DNA of 41,392 nucleotides from an uncultured Lachnospiraceae bacterium (lineage in GTDB: Bacteria > Bacillota > Clostridia > Lachnospirales > Lachnospiraceae), in contig CAJUFU010000009.1 in NCBI GenBank assembly GCA_910585555.1, positions 26,990-68,381 of the forward strand. The letters are read 5' to 3'. Below the pieces are notes generated by a model. That model was not told the DNA's origin. It made no database searches and saw nothing but the letters and a program-made list of their open reading frames with translations. The position numbers were made by a program, and so were the translations under genes. This document shows, piece by piece, positions 23,559-32,339 of this stretch (position 1 is its first letter; the number at the start of each line of letters is the position of its first letter).

Positions 23559-24148
23559 ACAGAAAAAAGAAATGGTATGATTACCTTTGGATTTTCTCCC
23601 TTACTTATCTGATTCTTGGATTTTTTAATATCCTCTTTGCATGGCTGGGTCTTTTGTGCTTTTTTATCCCCCTTGCCATAGCGATTGTGAAGGGTAATAA
23701 GGCTTACTGCAACAAATACTGCGGCAGAGGCCAGCTATTTTCTCTGCTTGGCGGCAGGTTCGGGCTCTCAAGGAAAAAGGATATCCCCGGCTGGATGAGA
23801 TCAGCCTATTTCCGATATGGATTTTTGATATTCTTCTTCGCTATGTTCTTCCTTATGCTGTGGAACACCTGGCTGGTCTTTTCCGGGGCAAAGAATCTCA
23901 GCACTGTAGTAACGCTTCTTTGGACGTTCAAGCTCCCCTGGAACTGGGCTTACCGTGGCACGCTGTTCTCTGACGGTGTCGCCCAGTTTGCTTTCGGCTT
24001 CTACAGTGTAATGCTCCCCTCCACCGTTTTGGGATTTTTTACCATGGTCTTATGCAAGCCCCGCTCCTGGTGCGTATACTGTCCCATGGGAACCATGACG
24101 CAGCTGATATGTAAAGCCAAAAACACGACCGCAATACAAAAACAATAG
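23555..24148 (+). CDS. Membrane-bound 4Fe-4S protein, NapH/YccM-like
   Basis: This 197-residue integral membrane protein has about four or five segments (first about 10-30, YLWIFSLTYLILGFFNILFA). The pair of cysteine motifs CNKYCGRGQ (about 53) and CVYCPMG (near the C-terminus) is typical of NapH/NosR/YccM-type quinol or ferredoxin-linked redox proteins. The cysteine set is short compared with full NapH (no soluble ferredoxin domain). The ferredoxin gene before it fills that gap. The start ATG is preceded by GGAGGTG. The pathway served is unknown. Confidence 0.85.
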   Translation: MNRKKKWYDYLWIFSLTYLILGFFNILFAWLGLLCFFIPLAIAIVKGNKAYCNKYCGRGQLFSLLGGRFGLSRKKDIPGWMRSAYFRYGFLIFFFAMFFLMLWNTWLVFSGAKNLSTVVTLLWTFKLPWNWAYRGTLFSDGVAQFAFGFYSVMLPSTVLGFFTMVLCKPRSWCVYCPMGTMTQLICKAKNTTAIQKQ

Positions 24149-24219
24149 GCAGACAAAATACCAAAAATATAACCGCTATGATAGCCTGACAGAAAAAAGA
24201 TGGCAGAAAGTGAGGAACC

Positions 24220-26448
24220 ATGCATATAACTTTTCATGAAAGCACCAAAACATTCCACCTGTACAATGATGATATCAGTTATATCATGACAATTATGAGA
24301 AATGGTCATCTGGGCCAGCTCTATTTCGGGGAGAGAATCCGGGACAAAGAAGATTTTTCTTATCTCCTGGAGACCTGCGAACGACCCATGACTTCCTACA
24401 TTTACGAAAATGACCGGACCTTCTCCCTAGAACACATCCGGCAGGAGTATCCTGTGTTTGGCACCACAGATTATCGTCAGAGCGCTGTGGAAATCCAGCA
24501 GGAGAATGGAAGCCGGATTTGTGATTTCCAATACCTTGGCCACACCCTTTCAGAGGGAAAGCCTCTCCTTCCCGGGCTTCCGGCCACCTATACGGAGCAT
24601 GAGGAAGAAGCGCTGACCCTGACTGTCACCCTAAAAGATGCCGTAACCAATGTAAAAGCAGAACTTCTCTATACCATCTTTGCAAAAGGGGGAATTCTTA
24701 CCCGCAGCGTGCGGTTTGTCAACGAAGGCACCCATCCCGTAATGCTTACCAGGGCCATGAGCCTTTGTCTGGATCTGCCGGACCACGACTATGTATGGCA
24801 GCAGCTTTCCGGCTGTTGGGCGAGAGAATGTCATATTCATAACCGCAGGCTGGAGCCAGGTATCTTATCCATCGGCAGTATGCGGGGCAATTCTTCCCAT
24901 GAACACAATCCTTTCCTCGTTCTGAAACGTCAATCCACCACTGAACGACAGGGAGAAGCCATTGGTTTTTCTCTGATTTACAGCGGGAATTTCAGGATAC
25001 AGGCGGAGGTGGACGCCCATGATACACTGCGGATATTAGCCGGCATAGACCCGGAAACCTTTACCTGGAAACTGGATTGTAAAGAAACTTTCCAGACGCC
25101 GGAGGCCGTCATGGTATATACCTGCCGCGGCCTGAACCATATGAGCCAGACATTCCACAAACTCTATCAAAAACGGCTGGCAAGAGGTTACTGGCGCGAC
25201 AGACCAAGGCCAATTCTGAATAATAACTGGGAAGCCACTTACTTTGACTTTACGCAGGAGAGTCTGCTTGCAATTGCCTCCAAAGCCAAAGAATCCGGCG
25301 TAGAACTGTTTGTCCTGGATGACGGCTGGTTCGGCGCGCGAAACAGCGAACACGCAGGACTTGGAGACTGGAAAGCAAACCGGACACGTCTGCCTGACGG
25401 GATTGCCGGACTATCTAAACAAATAGAAGCGCTGGGGCTCAAATTCGGTCTCTGGTTTGAACCTGAAATGGTCAATAAGGATTCCGACTTTTACAGACAG
25501 CACCCGGACTGGATACTGAAAACCCCTGACAGAAACCAGTCTCACGGCAGATACCAGTATGTCCTGGATTTTTCCAGAATGGAAGTGGTGGATGCCATCT
25601 ATGAACAAGTGTCCGCCATTTTAAGAGAAGCTAAAATTTCCTATATTAAATGGGACATGAACCGGAGTATCACCGAATGCTATTCCAGTGCATGGCCCGC
25701 AGACCGGCAGGGGGAAATCTATCACCGCTATATCCTTGGCGTTTACGACTTATATGACAGACTTACGAAGGAATTCCCCCAGGTACTCTTTGAATCCTGC
25801 GCCAGCGGCGGCGGGCGGTTCGACCCCGGTATGCTTTACTATGCGCCTCAAGGCTGGATTAGTGACAACAGCGATGCCATCGAACGGCTGAAAATCCAAT
25901 ACGGAACTTCCATGTGCTATCCCATCAGCAGTATGGGAACGCATGTATCCGTCATACCCAATCACCAGGTCTTCCGCAACACGCCCCTCCACACAAGGGC
26001 TAACACCGCTTATTTCGGCACTTTTGGCTATGAACTGGATTTAAATAAACTGACACCGGAAGAAATAGAGGAAGTCAACGCCCAAATTGCCTTTATGAAA
26101 AAATATCGAAATATTCTGCAATTTGGTACATTCTATCGTCTACTCAGCCCTTTTGAGGGCAATGAAATAGCCTGGATGGTAGTCAGTGAAGATCTTAAAA
26201 CCGCTCTCGTCGGCTGGTATCGTGTACTGAACTGCATCAACGCACGTTACACCCGGCTGCGGCTGGAAGGTCTGAACCCGGCATACTGTTACCGCAATTC
26301 CCAAAGCGGCATATGTTGTTATGGCGATGAACTGATGTATGCAGGAATGATCACAAGCGATGAGACCGCAGGGCAGGTCCCTTCCGGGGTAACCCCTTAC
26401 ACGGATTTTGAATCCAGAATCTATATATTAGAAGCGGCAGAAGCTTAA
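24220..26448 (+). CDS. Alpha-galactosidase, GH36
   Basis: This 742-residue cytosolic glycosidase hydrolyses terminal alpha-1,6-galactose (melibiose, raffinose, galactomannan side chains). It has an N-terminal beta-sandwich domain, then the barrel with FVLDDGWFGAR, the nucleophile in IKWDMNRSITE (D479), CASGGGRFDPGM and the acid/base in WISDNSDAIERL (D549). A C-terminal beta domain follows. The length is standard. No signal peptide is present, so substrates must be imported. The start has GTGAGGAA upstream. It faces a beta-mannosidase across a shared terminator; together they would remove galactose and mannose from galactomannan oligosaccharides. No transporter or regulator for them is in the window. 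Confidence 0.97.
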   Translation: MHITFHESTKTFHLYNDDISYIMTIMRNGHLGQLYFGERIRDKEDFSYLLETCERPMTSYIYENDRTFSLEHIRQEYPVFGTTDYRQSAVEIQQENGSRICDFQYLGHTLSEGKPLLPGLPATYTEHEEEALTLTVTLKDAVTNVKAELLYTIFAKGGILTRSVRFVNEGTHPVMLTRAMSLCLDLPDHDYVWQQLSGCWARECHIHNRRLEPGILSIGSMRGNSSHEHNPFLVLKRQSTTERQGEAIGFSLIYSGNFRIQAEVDAHDTLRILAGIDPETFTWKLDCKETFQTPEAVMVYTCRGLNHMSQTFHKLYQKRLARGYWRDRPRPILNNNWEATYFDFTQESLLAIASKAKESGVELFVLDDGWFGARNSEHAGLGDWKANRTRLPDGIAGLSKQIEALGLKFGLWFEPEMVNKDSDFYRQHPDWILKTPDRNQSHGRYQYVLDFSRMEVVDAIYEQVSAILREAKISYIKWDMNRSITECYSSAWPADRQGEIYHRYILGVYDLYDRLTKEFPQVLFESCASGGGRFDPGMLYYAPQGWISDNSDAIERLKIQYGTSMCYPISSMGTHVSVIPNHQVFRNTPLHTRANTAYFGTFGYELDLNKLTPEEIEEVNAQIAFMKKYRNILQFGTFYRLLSPFEGNEIAWMVVSEDLKTALVGWYRVLNCINARYTRLRLEGLNPAYCYRNSQSGICCYGDELMYAGMITSDETAGQVPSGVTPYTDFESRIYILEAAEA

Positions 26449-26453
26449 AATGT

Positions 26454-26495
26454 CCCCGAAACTGCAAATCCCGCAGTTTCGGGGCTTTTATTTTT
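26454..26495 (+). terminator. Terminator after alpha-galactosidase
   Basis: Perfect 12-bp stem CCCCGAAACTGC (26454-26465) and GCAGTTTCGGGG (26473-26484), loop of seven, then CTTTTATTTTT. It begins 6 bases after the stop codon. On the other strand ACATTTT follows, so it may also serve the convergent beta-mannosidase. Confidence 0.95.
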
Positions 26496-26528
26496 GCCAC
26501 GTGACAGCCCATGTTTTCAGAAGTCTTT

Positions 26529-29186
26529 CTAAGCAATATCAAACACCGATAACACCTTAAATTCCTTCGCGTCTCCCGCAATAATCTCTACCCGCTTCTC
26601 TCCCGGATTCATGTCGAAGAAATTATCATCCAGCTTTACATCGCCGTCAACACCCTCGATGGAAACATTCTTCGCATAAGCCTGGGCGGATACAAACAGC
26701 GTATTGCCTTCCCTGCGTAAAGAAAGCTTGGGGTCCTGGAAGGGGAAATGCTTAGGTGCCGTAAACAGACTGGTATTTTCCGATACTACCTTTCCATTTT
26801 GCGCAAAGGAATAACTTATGTAAACCTCCAATTCGTTGTATGCGGAAAAATCTATCTTCTCAAGCCATATCCCGGAAAGCGCCTCCACTGTCACATCCTC
26901 ACAGCCTGTCAGGATTTCCTCCCCGGAAGCCTTGCGCAGTTCCCAGCGCACCGTACCGCACACAGGTTCCATGGTCTCGTTGGCCACATGCAGTCTGGCC
27001 GATACTTCAATTGGTTCGGGTTGAGCCACACAGAAAGGTCTTTCGCTTAATTCTCCCACTTCCTCACAGGAAATCATCACAGGTGCAAAGGCTCTTTTCT
27101 CTATATAATGCAAGACTTTCCACCGGCCATAGTAATCGATGCTGGACCAGGAAGCTACCGGCCAGATATCGTTTAACTGCCATACCACCGTGCCCATACA
27201 TCTGCCCCGATTTCTCCTGAAATGCTCAATCCCATAGCGGATGGCCTCCGCCTGCAGAAGCTGGGACGCATATAAGAGCATCTCAAAATTCTTCGGGTAA
27301 AGATAGGTGGCGGACATATAGGTCATAATCTTGCCATTAGCCGCCGCATTCCTCTGGTGCATCTCCATCACCCGGGAGAAAATATTGCGGTCCTCCTGCC
27401 TGGTAAAAGTCTCCACTGTTTTCAAACTGGGAAAAGACTGGAACCCAAACTCCGACATATAGCGGAAATAATATTTCCGATATTCCGTGAAAGGTTTGTT
27501 CCCATGCCACACGTCCCAGTAATGGGTATCTCCCCTGTTTTCATCCCAGGGATTGTCATAGTTGCCTCCCGAAGACGGGGAGGAGGGCCAATAGAAGGTG
27601 CCAGGATCTTCTTTTGTCAGGATATTCGGTATGATATATTCGAAGAGTTTGATATAATCGTATTTCTGTTTGATGGAAGGATTCCAAGCCTTATCCAGTG
27701 TCTGTGTCTCCATCTCGTTATTGCCGCACCAGAGACCTAAGCAGGCATGATGTCTGATACGCCGCACGTTATCCCGAATCTCTTGCTCCACATTGCGGGC
27801 AAAAACCTCATCCAGCTCATAGGATGCACAGGCAAACATGAAATCCTGCCACACAATAAGGCCCAGCTCGTCACAGGCATCAAAAAACCAGTCATCCGGA
27901 TAATAACCGCCTCCCCAGACACGGATACAGTTATGATTCGCTGCAGCAGCATCTTCCAAAAGCTTGCGGGTACGTTCCTTGGTAACCCTGGATAATATAT
28001 TGTCCTCCGGAATATAGTCGGCACCCATGGCAAAGATCTTCACCCCGTTTACCTCATGGGCAAAACATTCCCCCCATTCGTCTTTGTCCCTGTTGACGGT
28101 CATGGTGCGCAGTCCAATCCTGCGGCTCCAGGTATCCAGAAGATTCCCCTCTGCATCGAGCAGTGTCACTTGGGCCCGGTAAAGAGGCTGTTTTCCATAG
28201 CCATGGGGCCACCAGCGCCTTGGATGCTCCACTGTGATGGTGTCCCAGCCGCCCACACTGCTTCCGTCAGCTGCATTTACACAGCCTTTCTCCGCCTGCA
28301 GAGAAGATTTCTCCTCCACCAGACATCCCTGGTCATCATAAAGAGCAATCCTGATCTCATACTCCTCATCAGCGGCATATGGACTCTTTGCACTGCCTGG
28401 CAGCGATTTCTCTCTTCTTTCCTGAACCTTTTCATCTGTCACGAAGTCTTCCACCGTCACCCCAAACTGCAGGGTCACGCTGTCAGCGTCTTGCTTATTC
28501 TGTTGTTTCGTATCTGTTATGCTCTGACTTCCCGGTGCCCCTGCCTGGGCAATGACTACGCCCTGGTCTTCCCAAATCTGTGTTATGTAAACTTGTTCCA
28601 ACCTGGCCTTTTCCCCGGAAAGAATGGAAACCTCACGGAAGATACCCACATCCGGCAGTCTCGGGCCCCAATCCCATCCAAACATACAGTGGGCCTTGCG
28701 AAGATGGGGAAAGCCTCTCATGCTGTCTGTGGAACCGCCTGTATAGACCTTTTGATTCTCCGCCGCAATAAACCGTGTGGGAGAAGCGATCTCCACCCGC
28801 AGTTCATTCTCGCCCTCCCTGGCGGCCTCCTCTATGGCAAACTCCCAGACCCGGTGCATATTATCCGCATGACCGATCAACGCACCATTCAGATAAATAT
28901 CCGCCAGCGTATCAATCCCCTCAAAACGAAGAAATAGAAAATCACTCTCCACCTGCTTTCTGGTGAGGGTAAAGACCGTCCGAAAGCGAAAGTCATTTTC
29001 CATCAGCTTAAGCGCCGTAAGTTCATTCATCCCGTCATAGGGGTCCGGTATCAAATTAAGAGAAAGCAGATTGCCATAGACGGAACCGGGGATGACAGCA
29101 GGCATTTCTTCCTGCGTGATGCCATAAGCATTCTCCCCTACAATCTGCATCTTCCAGCCATTGCTCTGCAAAACCATTTTTTCCAT
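26529..29186 (-). CDS. Beta-mannosidase, GH2
   Basis: This 885-residue cytosolic enzyme hydrolyses beta-mannosides. The N-terminal jelly roll (FRFEGIDTLADIYLNGALIG-type motif: 'DTLADIYLNG' is intact) is followed by two Ig-like domains and the barrel. The barrel has RVWGGGYYPDDWFFDACDEL, acid/base in WCGNNEMETQ (E491) and nucleophile in YMSEFGFQSF (E579). C-terminal Ig-like domains close the chain. I use the ATG at 29186 with AGGAG 8 bases upstream; the open frame continues 111 codons further but has no site and overlaps the promoter. Its promoter is at 29265-29293. No signal peptide. Confidence 0.96.
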   Translation of the reverse strand: MEKMVLQSNGWKMQIVGENAYGITQEEMPAVIPGSVYGNLLSLNLIPDPYDGMNELTALKLMENDFRFRTVFTLTRKQVESDFLFLRFEGIDTLADIYLNGALIGHADNMHRVWEFAIEEAAREGENELRVEIASPTRFIAAENQKVYTGGSTDSMRGFPHLRKAHCMFGWDWGPRLPDVGIFREVSILSGEKARLEQVYITQIWEDQGVVIAQAGAPGSQSITDTKQQNKQDADSVTLQFGVTVEDFVTDEKVQERREKSLPGSAKSPYAADEEYEIRIALYDDQGCLVEEKSSLQAEKGCVNAADGSSVGGWDTITVEHPRRWWPHGYGKQPLYRAQVTLLDAEGNLLDTWSRRIGLRTMTVNRDKDEWGECFAHEVNGVKIFAMGADYIPEDNILSRVTKERTRKLLEDAAAANHNCIRVWGGGYYPDDWFFDACDELGLIVWQDFMFACASYELDEVFARNVEQEIRDNVRRIRHHACLGLWCGNNEMETQTLDKAWNPSIKQKYDYIKLFEYIIPNILTKEDPGTFYWPSSPSSGGNYDNPWDENRGDTHYWDVWHGNKPFTEYRKYYFRYMSEFGFQSFPSLKTVETFTRQEDRNIFSRVMEMHQRNAAANGKIMTYMSATYLYPKNFEMLLYASQLLQAEAIRYGIEHFRRNRGRCMGTVVWQLNDIWPVASWSSIDYYGRWKVLHYIEKRAFAPVMISCEEVGELSERPFCVAQPEPIEVSARLHVANETMEPVCGTVRWELRKASGEEILTGCEDVTVEALSGIWLEKIDFSAYNELEVYISYSFAQNGKVVSENTSLFTAPKHFPFQDPKLSLRREGNTLFVSAQAYAKNVSIEGVDGDVKLDDNFFDMNPGEKRVEIIAGDAKEFKVLSVFDIA

Positions 29187-29264
29187 ACACCTGTCTCCTG
29201 TAACTTTATTTACTCTGCAATCATGCCGTAACCGCTCTTTCCTTTCCGCCATGAAACTGTATTC

Positions 29265-29293
29265 ATCATAACGGATATTCTTCCTTTTGTCAC
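29265..29293 (-). promoter_or_regulatory. Promoter of beta-mannosidase
   Basis: On the minus strand GTGACA (29293-29288) and TATGAT (29270-29265) have a 17-base spacer, about 80 bases before the start. The rest of the 29187-29367 gap is shared with the divergent gene. Confidence 0.6.
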
Positions 29294-29367
29294 TTTCTTT
29301 TCTATGGGAAATGTGATACACTTGACGCAGACTCAGCCCAAAACATTGAATAGGAGAAAAAGGTTTT

Positions 29368-29694
29368 ATGAAACAGTCCCATAAGAAAACCCCAAAGCAG
29401 ATTGCGGCGCTCGTCTGCGTATTTTTGTTGGCCGCCATGTATGTGGCGACCTTAGTTGTCGCCTGTCTTGATTTGGGCGATGCGGGACGGCTGTTTGCGG
29501 GATGCCTTTTGGCAACCATTGCACTGCCTATCTTATTGTGGATATATATCTGGCTCTATGGTATTTACCGGGACAAACATAATATGGCTTCTCTGGATAT
29601 GATGCACAGCGATGACTATACCGGCACCAACCTGCCTAAACAGGCTGTTTCCAAAGAGGACAATGACCGTTCTGTCTCTACTTCGAAATCATAA
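29368..29694 (+). CDS. Small membrane protein, two-span
   Basis: This 108-residue protein has two membrane spans (about 11-33 IAALVCVFLLAAMYVATLVV and about 39-62 LFAGCLLATIALPILLWIYI). A hydrophilic C-terminal tail of about 40 residues contains LDMMHSDDYTGTNLPKQ. No named family comes to mind; similar proteins are common unannotated genes in Lachnospiraceae. AGGAG is 11 bases before the ATG. It diverges from the beta-mannosidase gene but nothing else links them. Confidence 0.8.
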   Translation: MKQSHKKTPKQIAALVCVFLLAAMYVATLVVACLDLGDAGRLFAGCLLATIALPILLWIYIWLYGIYRDKHNMASLDMMHSDDYTGTNLPKQAVSKEDNDRSVSTSKS

Positions 29695-29702
29695 AAGAAA
29701 TA

Positions 29703-29745
29703 TGGCATTGTTAAATATCCAGTTTTGATATTTTTAACAATGCCA
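29703..29745. other. Long hairpin between convergent genes
   Basis: Arms TGGCATTGTTAAA-TATC (29703-29719) and GATATTTTTAACAATGCCA (29727-29745) match over 17 bases with a two-base bulge. No T-run follows on either strand, so it is not a classic terminator. It may block read-through from either side or be a copy of a small dyad element. Confidence 0.55.
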
Positions 29746-29777
29746 GTTGCATTCCCTATGTAATTAAATAACATTCT

Positions 29778-30545
29778 CTATCTGACAGCAATCAAATCCT
29801 TCACCACTTCCCCCGCAATCATCAGCCCAGCCACGGATGGCACAAAAGCCACACTTCCGGGAACCATCCGCTTCTTATGTCCCCCTGCATCCGCACTGTC
29901 TGCCTGAAACACATACTCCACTGCTGTCTGTACCGGCTCTTCCTCCGAGTATACCACTTTCAGACTATCCACATGCCGCTTCTTTAGCTCCCTGCGCATG
30001 ACCCTGGCTAAGGGGCAGACCTTCGTGTCATAAATATCCGCCACCCGAAAAGCGCCTGCATCCAGTTTATTGCCCGCCCCCATACTGCTGATAACAGGAA
30101 CCTTATCAGCCTTCGCCTTTAAAACCAGTTCTATCTTGGCCGTCACAGTATCCACTGCGTCCACCACGTAATCGTATTGTGCAAAAGAAAACTGTTGTGC
30201 ATTTTCCGGCAAAAAGAAGCACTGGTAAGTCTGCACATCAGCCTGGGGATTGATGGACAAAATCCGCTCCCGCATCACTTCTGTCTTATAGCGCCCCACA
30301 GTATCATGGGTGGCAATAATCTGCCGGTTTATATTGCTTGGGCTCACCCGATCGTCATCAATCAGATCAAAAGCCCCTATACCGCTTCTGGCAAGCGCCT
30401 CACAGACATAACCGCCCACGCCGCCGATTCCAAAGACCGCTACCCTGGCTTTGAAAAGCCGCTCCATCGCCGCATCGCCTAATAAAATACCCGTTCTTAC
30501 AAACTGCTCTTCCACGCCCACTCCTGTCATACCGGCATACGGCAT
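29778..30545 (-). CDS. tcdA: tRNA threonylcarbamoyladenosine dehydratase (TcdA)
   Basis: This 255-residue member of the ThiF/MoeB/E1 superfamily makes the cyclic form of t6A37 in tRNAs, using ATP. The nucleotide site is VAVFGIGGVGGYVCEALARS, followed by DLIDDDRVSPSNINRQIIAT and DYVVDAVDTVTAKIELVLKA. SSMGAGNKLD and the cysteine region VCPLARVMRRELKK are typical of TcdA rather than MoeB/ThiF. It lacks the CxxC zinc pairs of MoeB-type E1 enzymes. The start has GGGGAAAAG upstream. It stands alone here. Confidence 0.92.
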   Translation of the reverse strand: MPYAGMTGVGVEEQFVRTGILLGDAAMERLFKARVAVFGIGGVGGYVCEALARSGIGAFDLIDDDRVSPSNINRQIIATHDTVGRYKTEVMRERILSINPQADVQTYQCFFLPENAQQFSFAQYDYVVDAVDTVTAKIELVLKAKADKVPVISSMGAGNKLDAGAFRVADIYDTKVCPLARVMRRELKKRHVDSLKVVYSEEEPVQTAVEYVFQADSADAGGHKKRMVPGSVAFVPSVAGLMIAGEVVKDLIAVR

Positions 30546-30654
30546 CTTTTCCCCGCCAAACTGCCTTTTGCTTACGTCGAAACTCTCCCATTATGTCATA
30601 GTTTTACAAACTTTCCCCAAATATGACACCCTCATGCGGTCATATACCTTTCTC

Positions 30655-31260
30655 TCATGCGTCCACGCCAAGCTTTCGCAACTCCTCGATGGCCTGCTTC
30701 TGGCTGATAAAATGAATCGTATGTATACCGAATTTCTCCGCCCCTTCCAGATTGCGCACTGTATCATCCATAAAGACACACTCCTGGGGCACCAGATTAT
30801 AGCGGTCAATCAACAGCTGATAAATTTCCGGCATGGGTTTAATGACCTTATCCTGATAGGATAAAATACCCCCGTCCATATAGGGAATGAAATCCAGCGC
30901 AAATGCGCACTCCTTTTCCGCCTTTCTGGAAAAATTGGACAAATACAGACAACGGTATCCTTTGCTCTTTAATTCTTCAATCCAAGGAATGGCATAATCG
31001 TTTCGATGCACCATTGTCCCCACATCTTCTAATACTTTTCTAAGGATATCCGCAATCTCCGGGTCGTTGTCGATAAATCCCTGCAGAATCTCCTCATCAC
31101 TCATAGCTCCTCTGTCATACTCGTTCCACATGGGGCTTTTCACCGTCGCATTCGCAATCCGCGAAAGCATCTCGCCCTCGTATCCAAAGCTCCTGTAGTG
31201 TTCTTCCCAGACAAAATCAGCCAGTACATTTCCAATGTCAAAGATAATTGTCGTAATCAT
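30655..31260 (-). CDS. HAD-superfamily hydrolase
   Basis: This 201-residue cytosolic phosphatase of HAD subfamily IA opens MITTIIFDIGNVLADFVWEE. The nucleophile Asp is followed by I-G-N, with Gly at the usual acid/base Asp position, as in the YihX-like branch. Motif II is CLYLSNFS, motif III has the Lys in SYQDKVIKPMPE, and motif IV is CVFMDDTVRNLEGA. A helical cap lies at about 15-80. I chose the ATG at 31260 with GAGGAG 6 bases upstream; the frame is open further but without a site. Substrate unknown. Confidence 0.9.
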   Translation of the reverse strand: MITTIIFDIGNVLADFVWEEHYRSFGYEGEMLSRIANATVKSPMWNEYDRGAMSDEEILQGFIDNDPEIADILRKVLEDVGTMVHRNDYAIPWIEELKSKGYRCLYLSNFSRKAEKECAFALDFIPYMDGGILSYQDKVIKPMPEIYQLLIDRYNLVPQECVFMDDTVRNLEGAEKFGIHTIHFISQKQAIEELRKLGVDA

Positions 31261-31384
31261 GCTTCTCCTCATTTCTACATATCCTTTTATCGCAAACAGT
31301 AAATGATTCACACTTTGTCTTACTATATCCTTGCGGCTGTCATTTGTCAATCTCACCCTTACATAATAAAAGAAAAATTTAAGT

Positions 31385-32275
31385 TTACATAACATTAATT
31401 CCCATAAGGTTCAGCAGATTCCTTGCTGCAGCCTGGGGCGGATTTTGCGGATTCGTCACCACACTAAAGTGCCGCTTGGGAATGATTCTGTTAAAACGCA
31501 GTTCAAACAGTCTCCCATCCTCTAAATATTCCTTTGCAAAGTCCCTCACCACGCATCCCACTCCCAGATTGCGCAGGGCAAATTGTACGATCATGTCGCT
31601 GGTGGCCAGCTGGAATTCCGGCTGAATATGCACCCCGTTTTGCGTTAAAAAGGAATCAATATAGTTTCTGGTGCTGGTGGCGCCGTCCAGATAAATGATG
31701 GGCATCCTTTCCAATTCCTGCAAATCCAACATATGATTCTTATATTGCATGAACTTTCTGCCCGCCACAAACACATCCTCTATCTCCCGCACCTGTACGG
31801 CATGTAGATTACCCTGCTTCTCAAAGGGCGTGCTGACCACTCCCAGGTCAATCTTATTCTCTTTCAGATTGGTCAGTGTTTCCGGCGTAGGTCCATTGCT
31901 GACCATCACCTTGATGGCCGGGTAGCGCTCATGAAACAATTCCAAGTAAGGCAGCAGATAAAACTGCAGTGTCATATCACTGGCCCCGATATGAATTTCA
32001 CCCAGCTCCAGGTTCAGCATCTTTTTCAAACGTTGTTCCCCCAGCTCCAGCTGTTCATACCCCTTTTCCACATAGCCATAGAGAAGCGCTCCCTCCCCGG
32101 TCAGCCGGATTCCCCTGGAGACACGCACGAAGAGTTTTGTTCCAAGCGCCGCCTCCAGCTGTTTAACCGACTGGCTCACCGCCGGCTGTGAAATCATAAG
32201 TTCTTCCGCCGCTTGCGTCAAGCTCCCTGTCTTCGCCACATGATAGAACACCTTATAGTATTCCAGATTATTCAT
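31385..32275 (-). CDS. LysR-family transcriptional regulator
   Basis: This 296-residue regulator has the LysR helix-turn-helix at 1-60 (AKTGSLTQAAEELMISQPAV, then SVKQLEAALGTKLFVR) and a periplasmic-binding-like effector domain from about 90 (EIHIGASDMTLQFYLLPYLE). The regulated genes are not obvious; it lies between purA and a HAD phosphatase, all on one strand, and LysR targets are usually divergent. The spacer between its ribosome site (GGAG) and its ATG is itself a copy of the recurrent TTATGTAAAC sequence. Another copy overlaps the stop codon. Confidence 0.95.
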   Translation of the reverse strand: MNNLEYYKVFYHVAKTGSLTQAAEELMISQPAVSQSVKQLEAALGTKLFVRVSRGIRLTGEGALLYGYVEKGYEQLELGEQRLKKMLNLELGEIHIGASDMTLQFYLLPYLELFHERYPAIKVMVSNGPTPETLTNLKENKIDLGVVSTPFEKQGNLHAVQVREIEDVFVAGRKFMQYKNHMLDLQELERMPIIYLDGATSTRNYIDSFLTQNGVHIQPEFQLATSDMIVQFALRNLGVGCVVRDFAKEYLEDGRLFELRFNRIIPKRHFSVVTNPQNPPQAAARNLLNLMGINVM

Positions 32276-32276
32276 A

Positions 32277-32286
32277 GTTTACATAA
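32277..32286 (-). repeat. Recurrent ten-mer TTATGTAAAC (one of nine)
   Basis: Exact copies read on the minus strand: 8707-8716, 16503-16512, 18339-18348, 19188-19197, 31383-31392 and here. On the plus strand: 10832-10841, 26816-26825, 28583-28592. Seven of nine are followed by T, two by C. They fall in coding (rlmD, glycosyltransferase twice, EAL gene, beta-mannosidase twice) and non-coding DNA, in different reading frames relative to genes, so codon use alone does not explain them. Confidence 0.85.
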
Positions 32287-32339
32287 CTCCACAATGGGCT
32301 TATTTACCGCTACGATGCAAAAGCCGTTCCTATGAAAAC

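Noticed and set aside
28056..28937. Plus-strand ORF of 293 codons opposite beta-mannosidase
   Set aside because: Antisense to conserved GH2 coding sequence; no ribosome site, and composition is that of a reverse-strand shadow.
29187..29519. N-terminal extension of beta-mannosidase by 111 codons
   Set aside because: It runs over a good promoter (29265-29293) and past the start of the divergent gene, while the ATG at 29186 has a strong site and aligns with the GH2 N-terminus.
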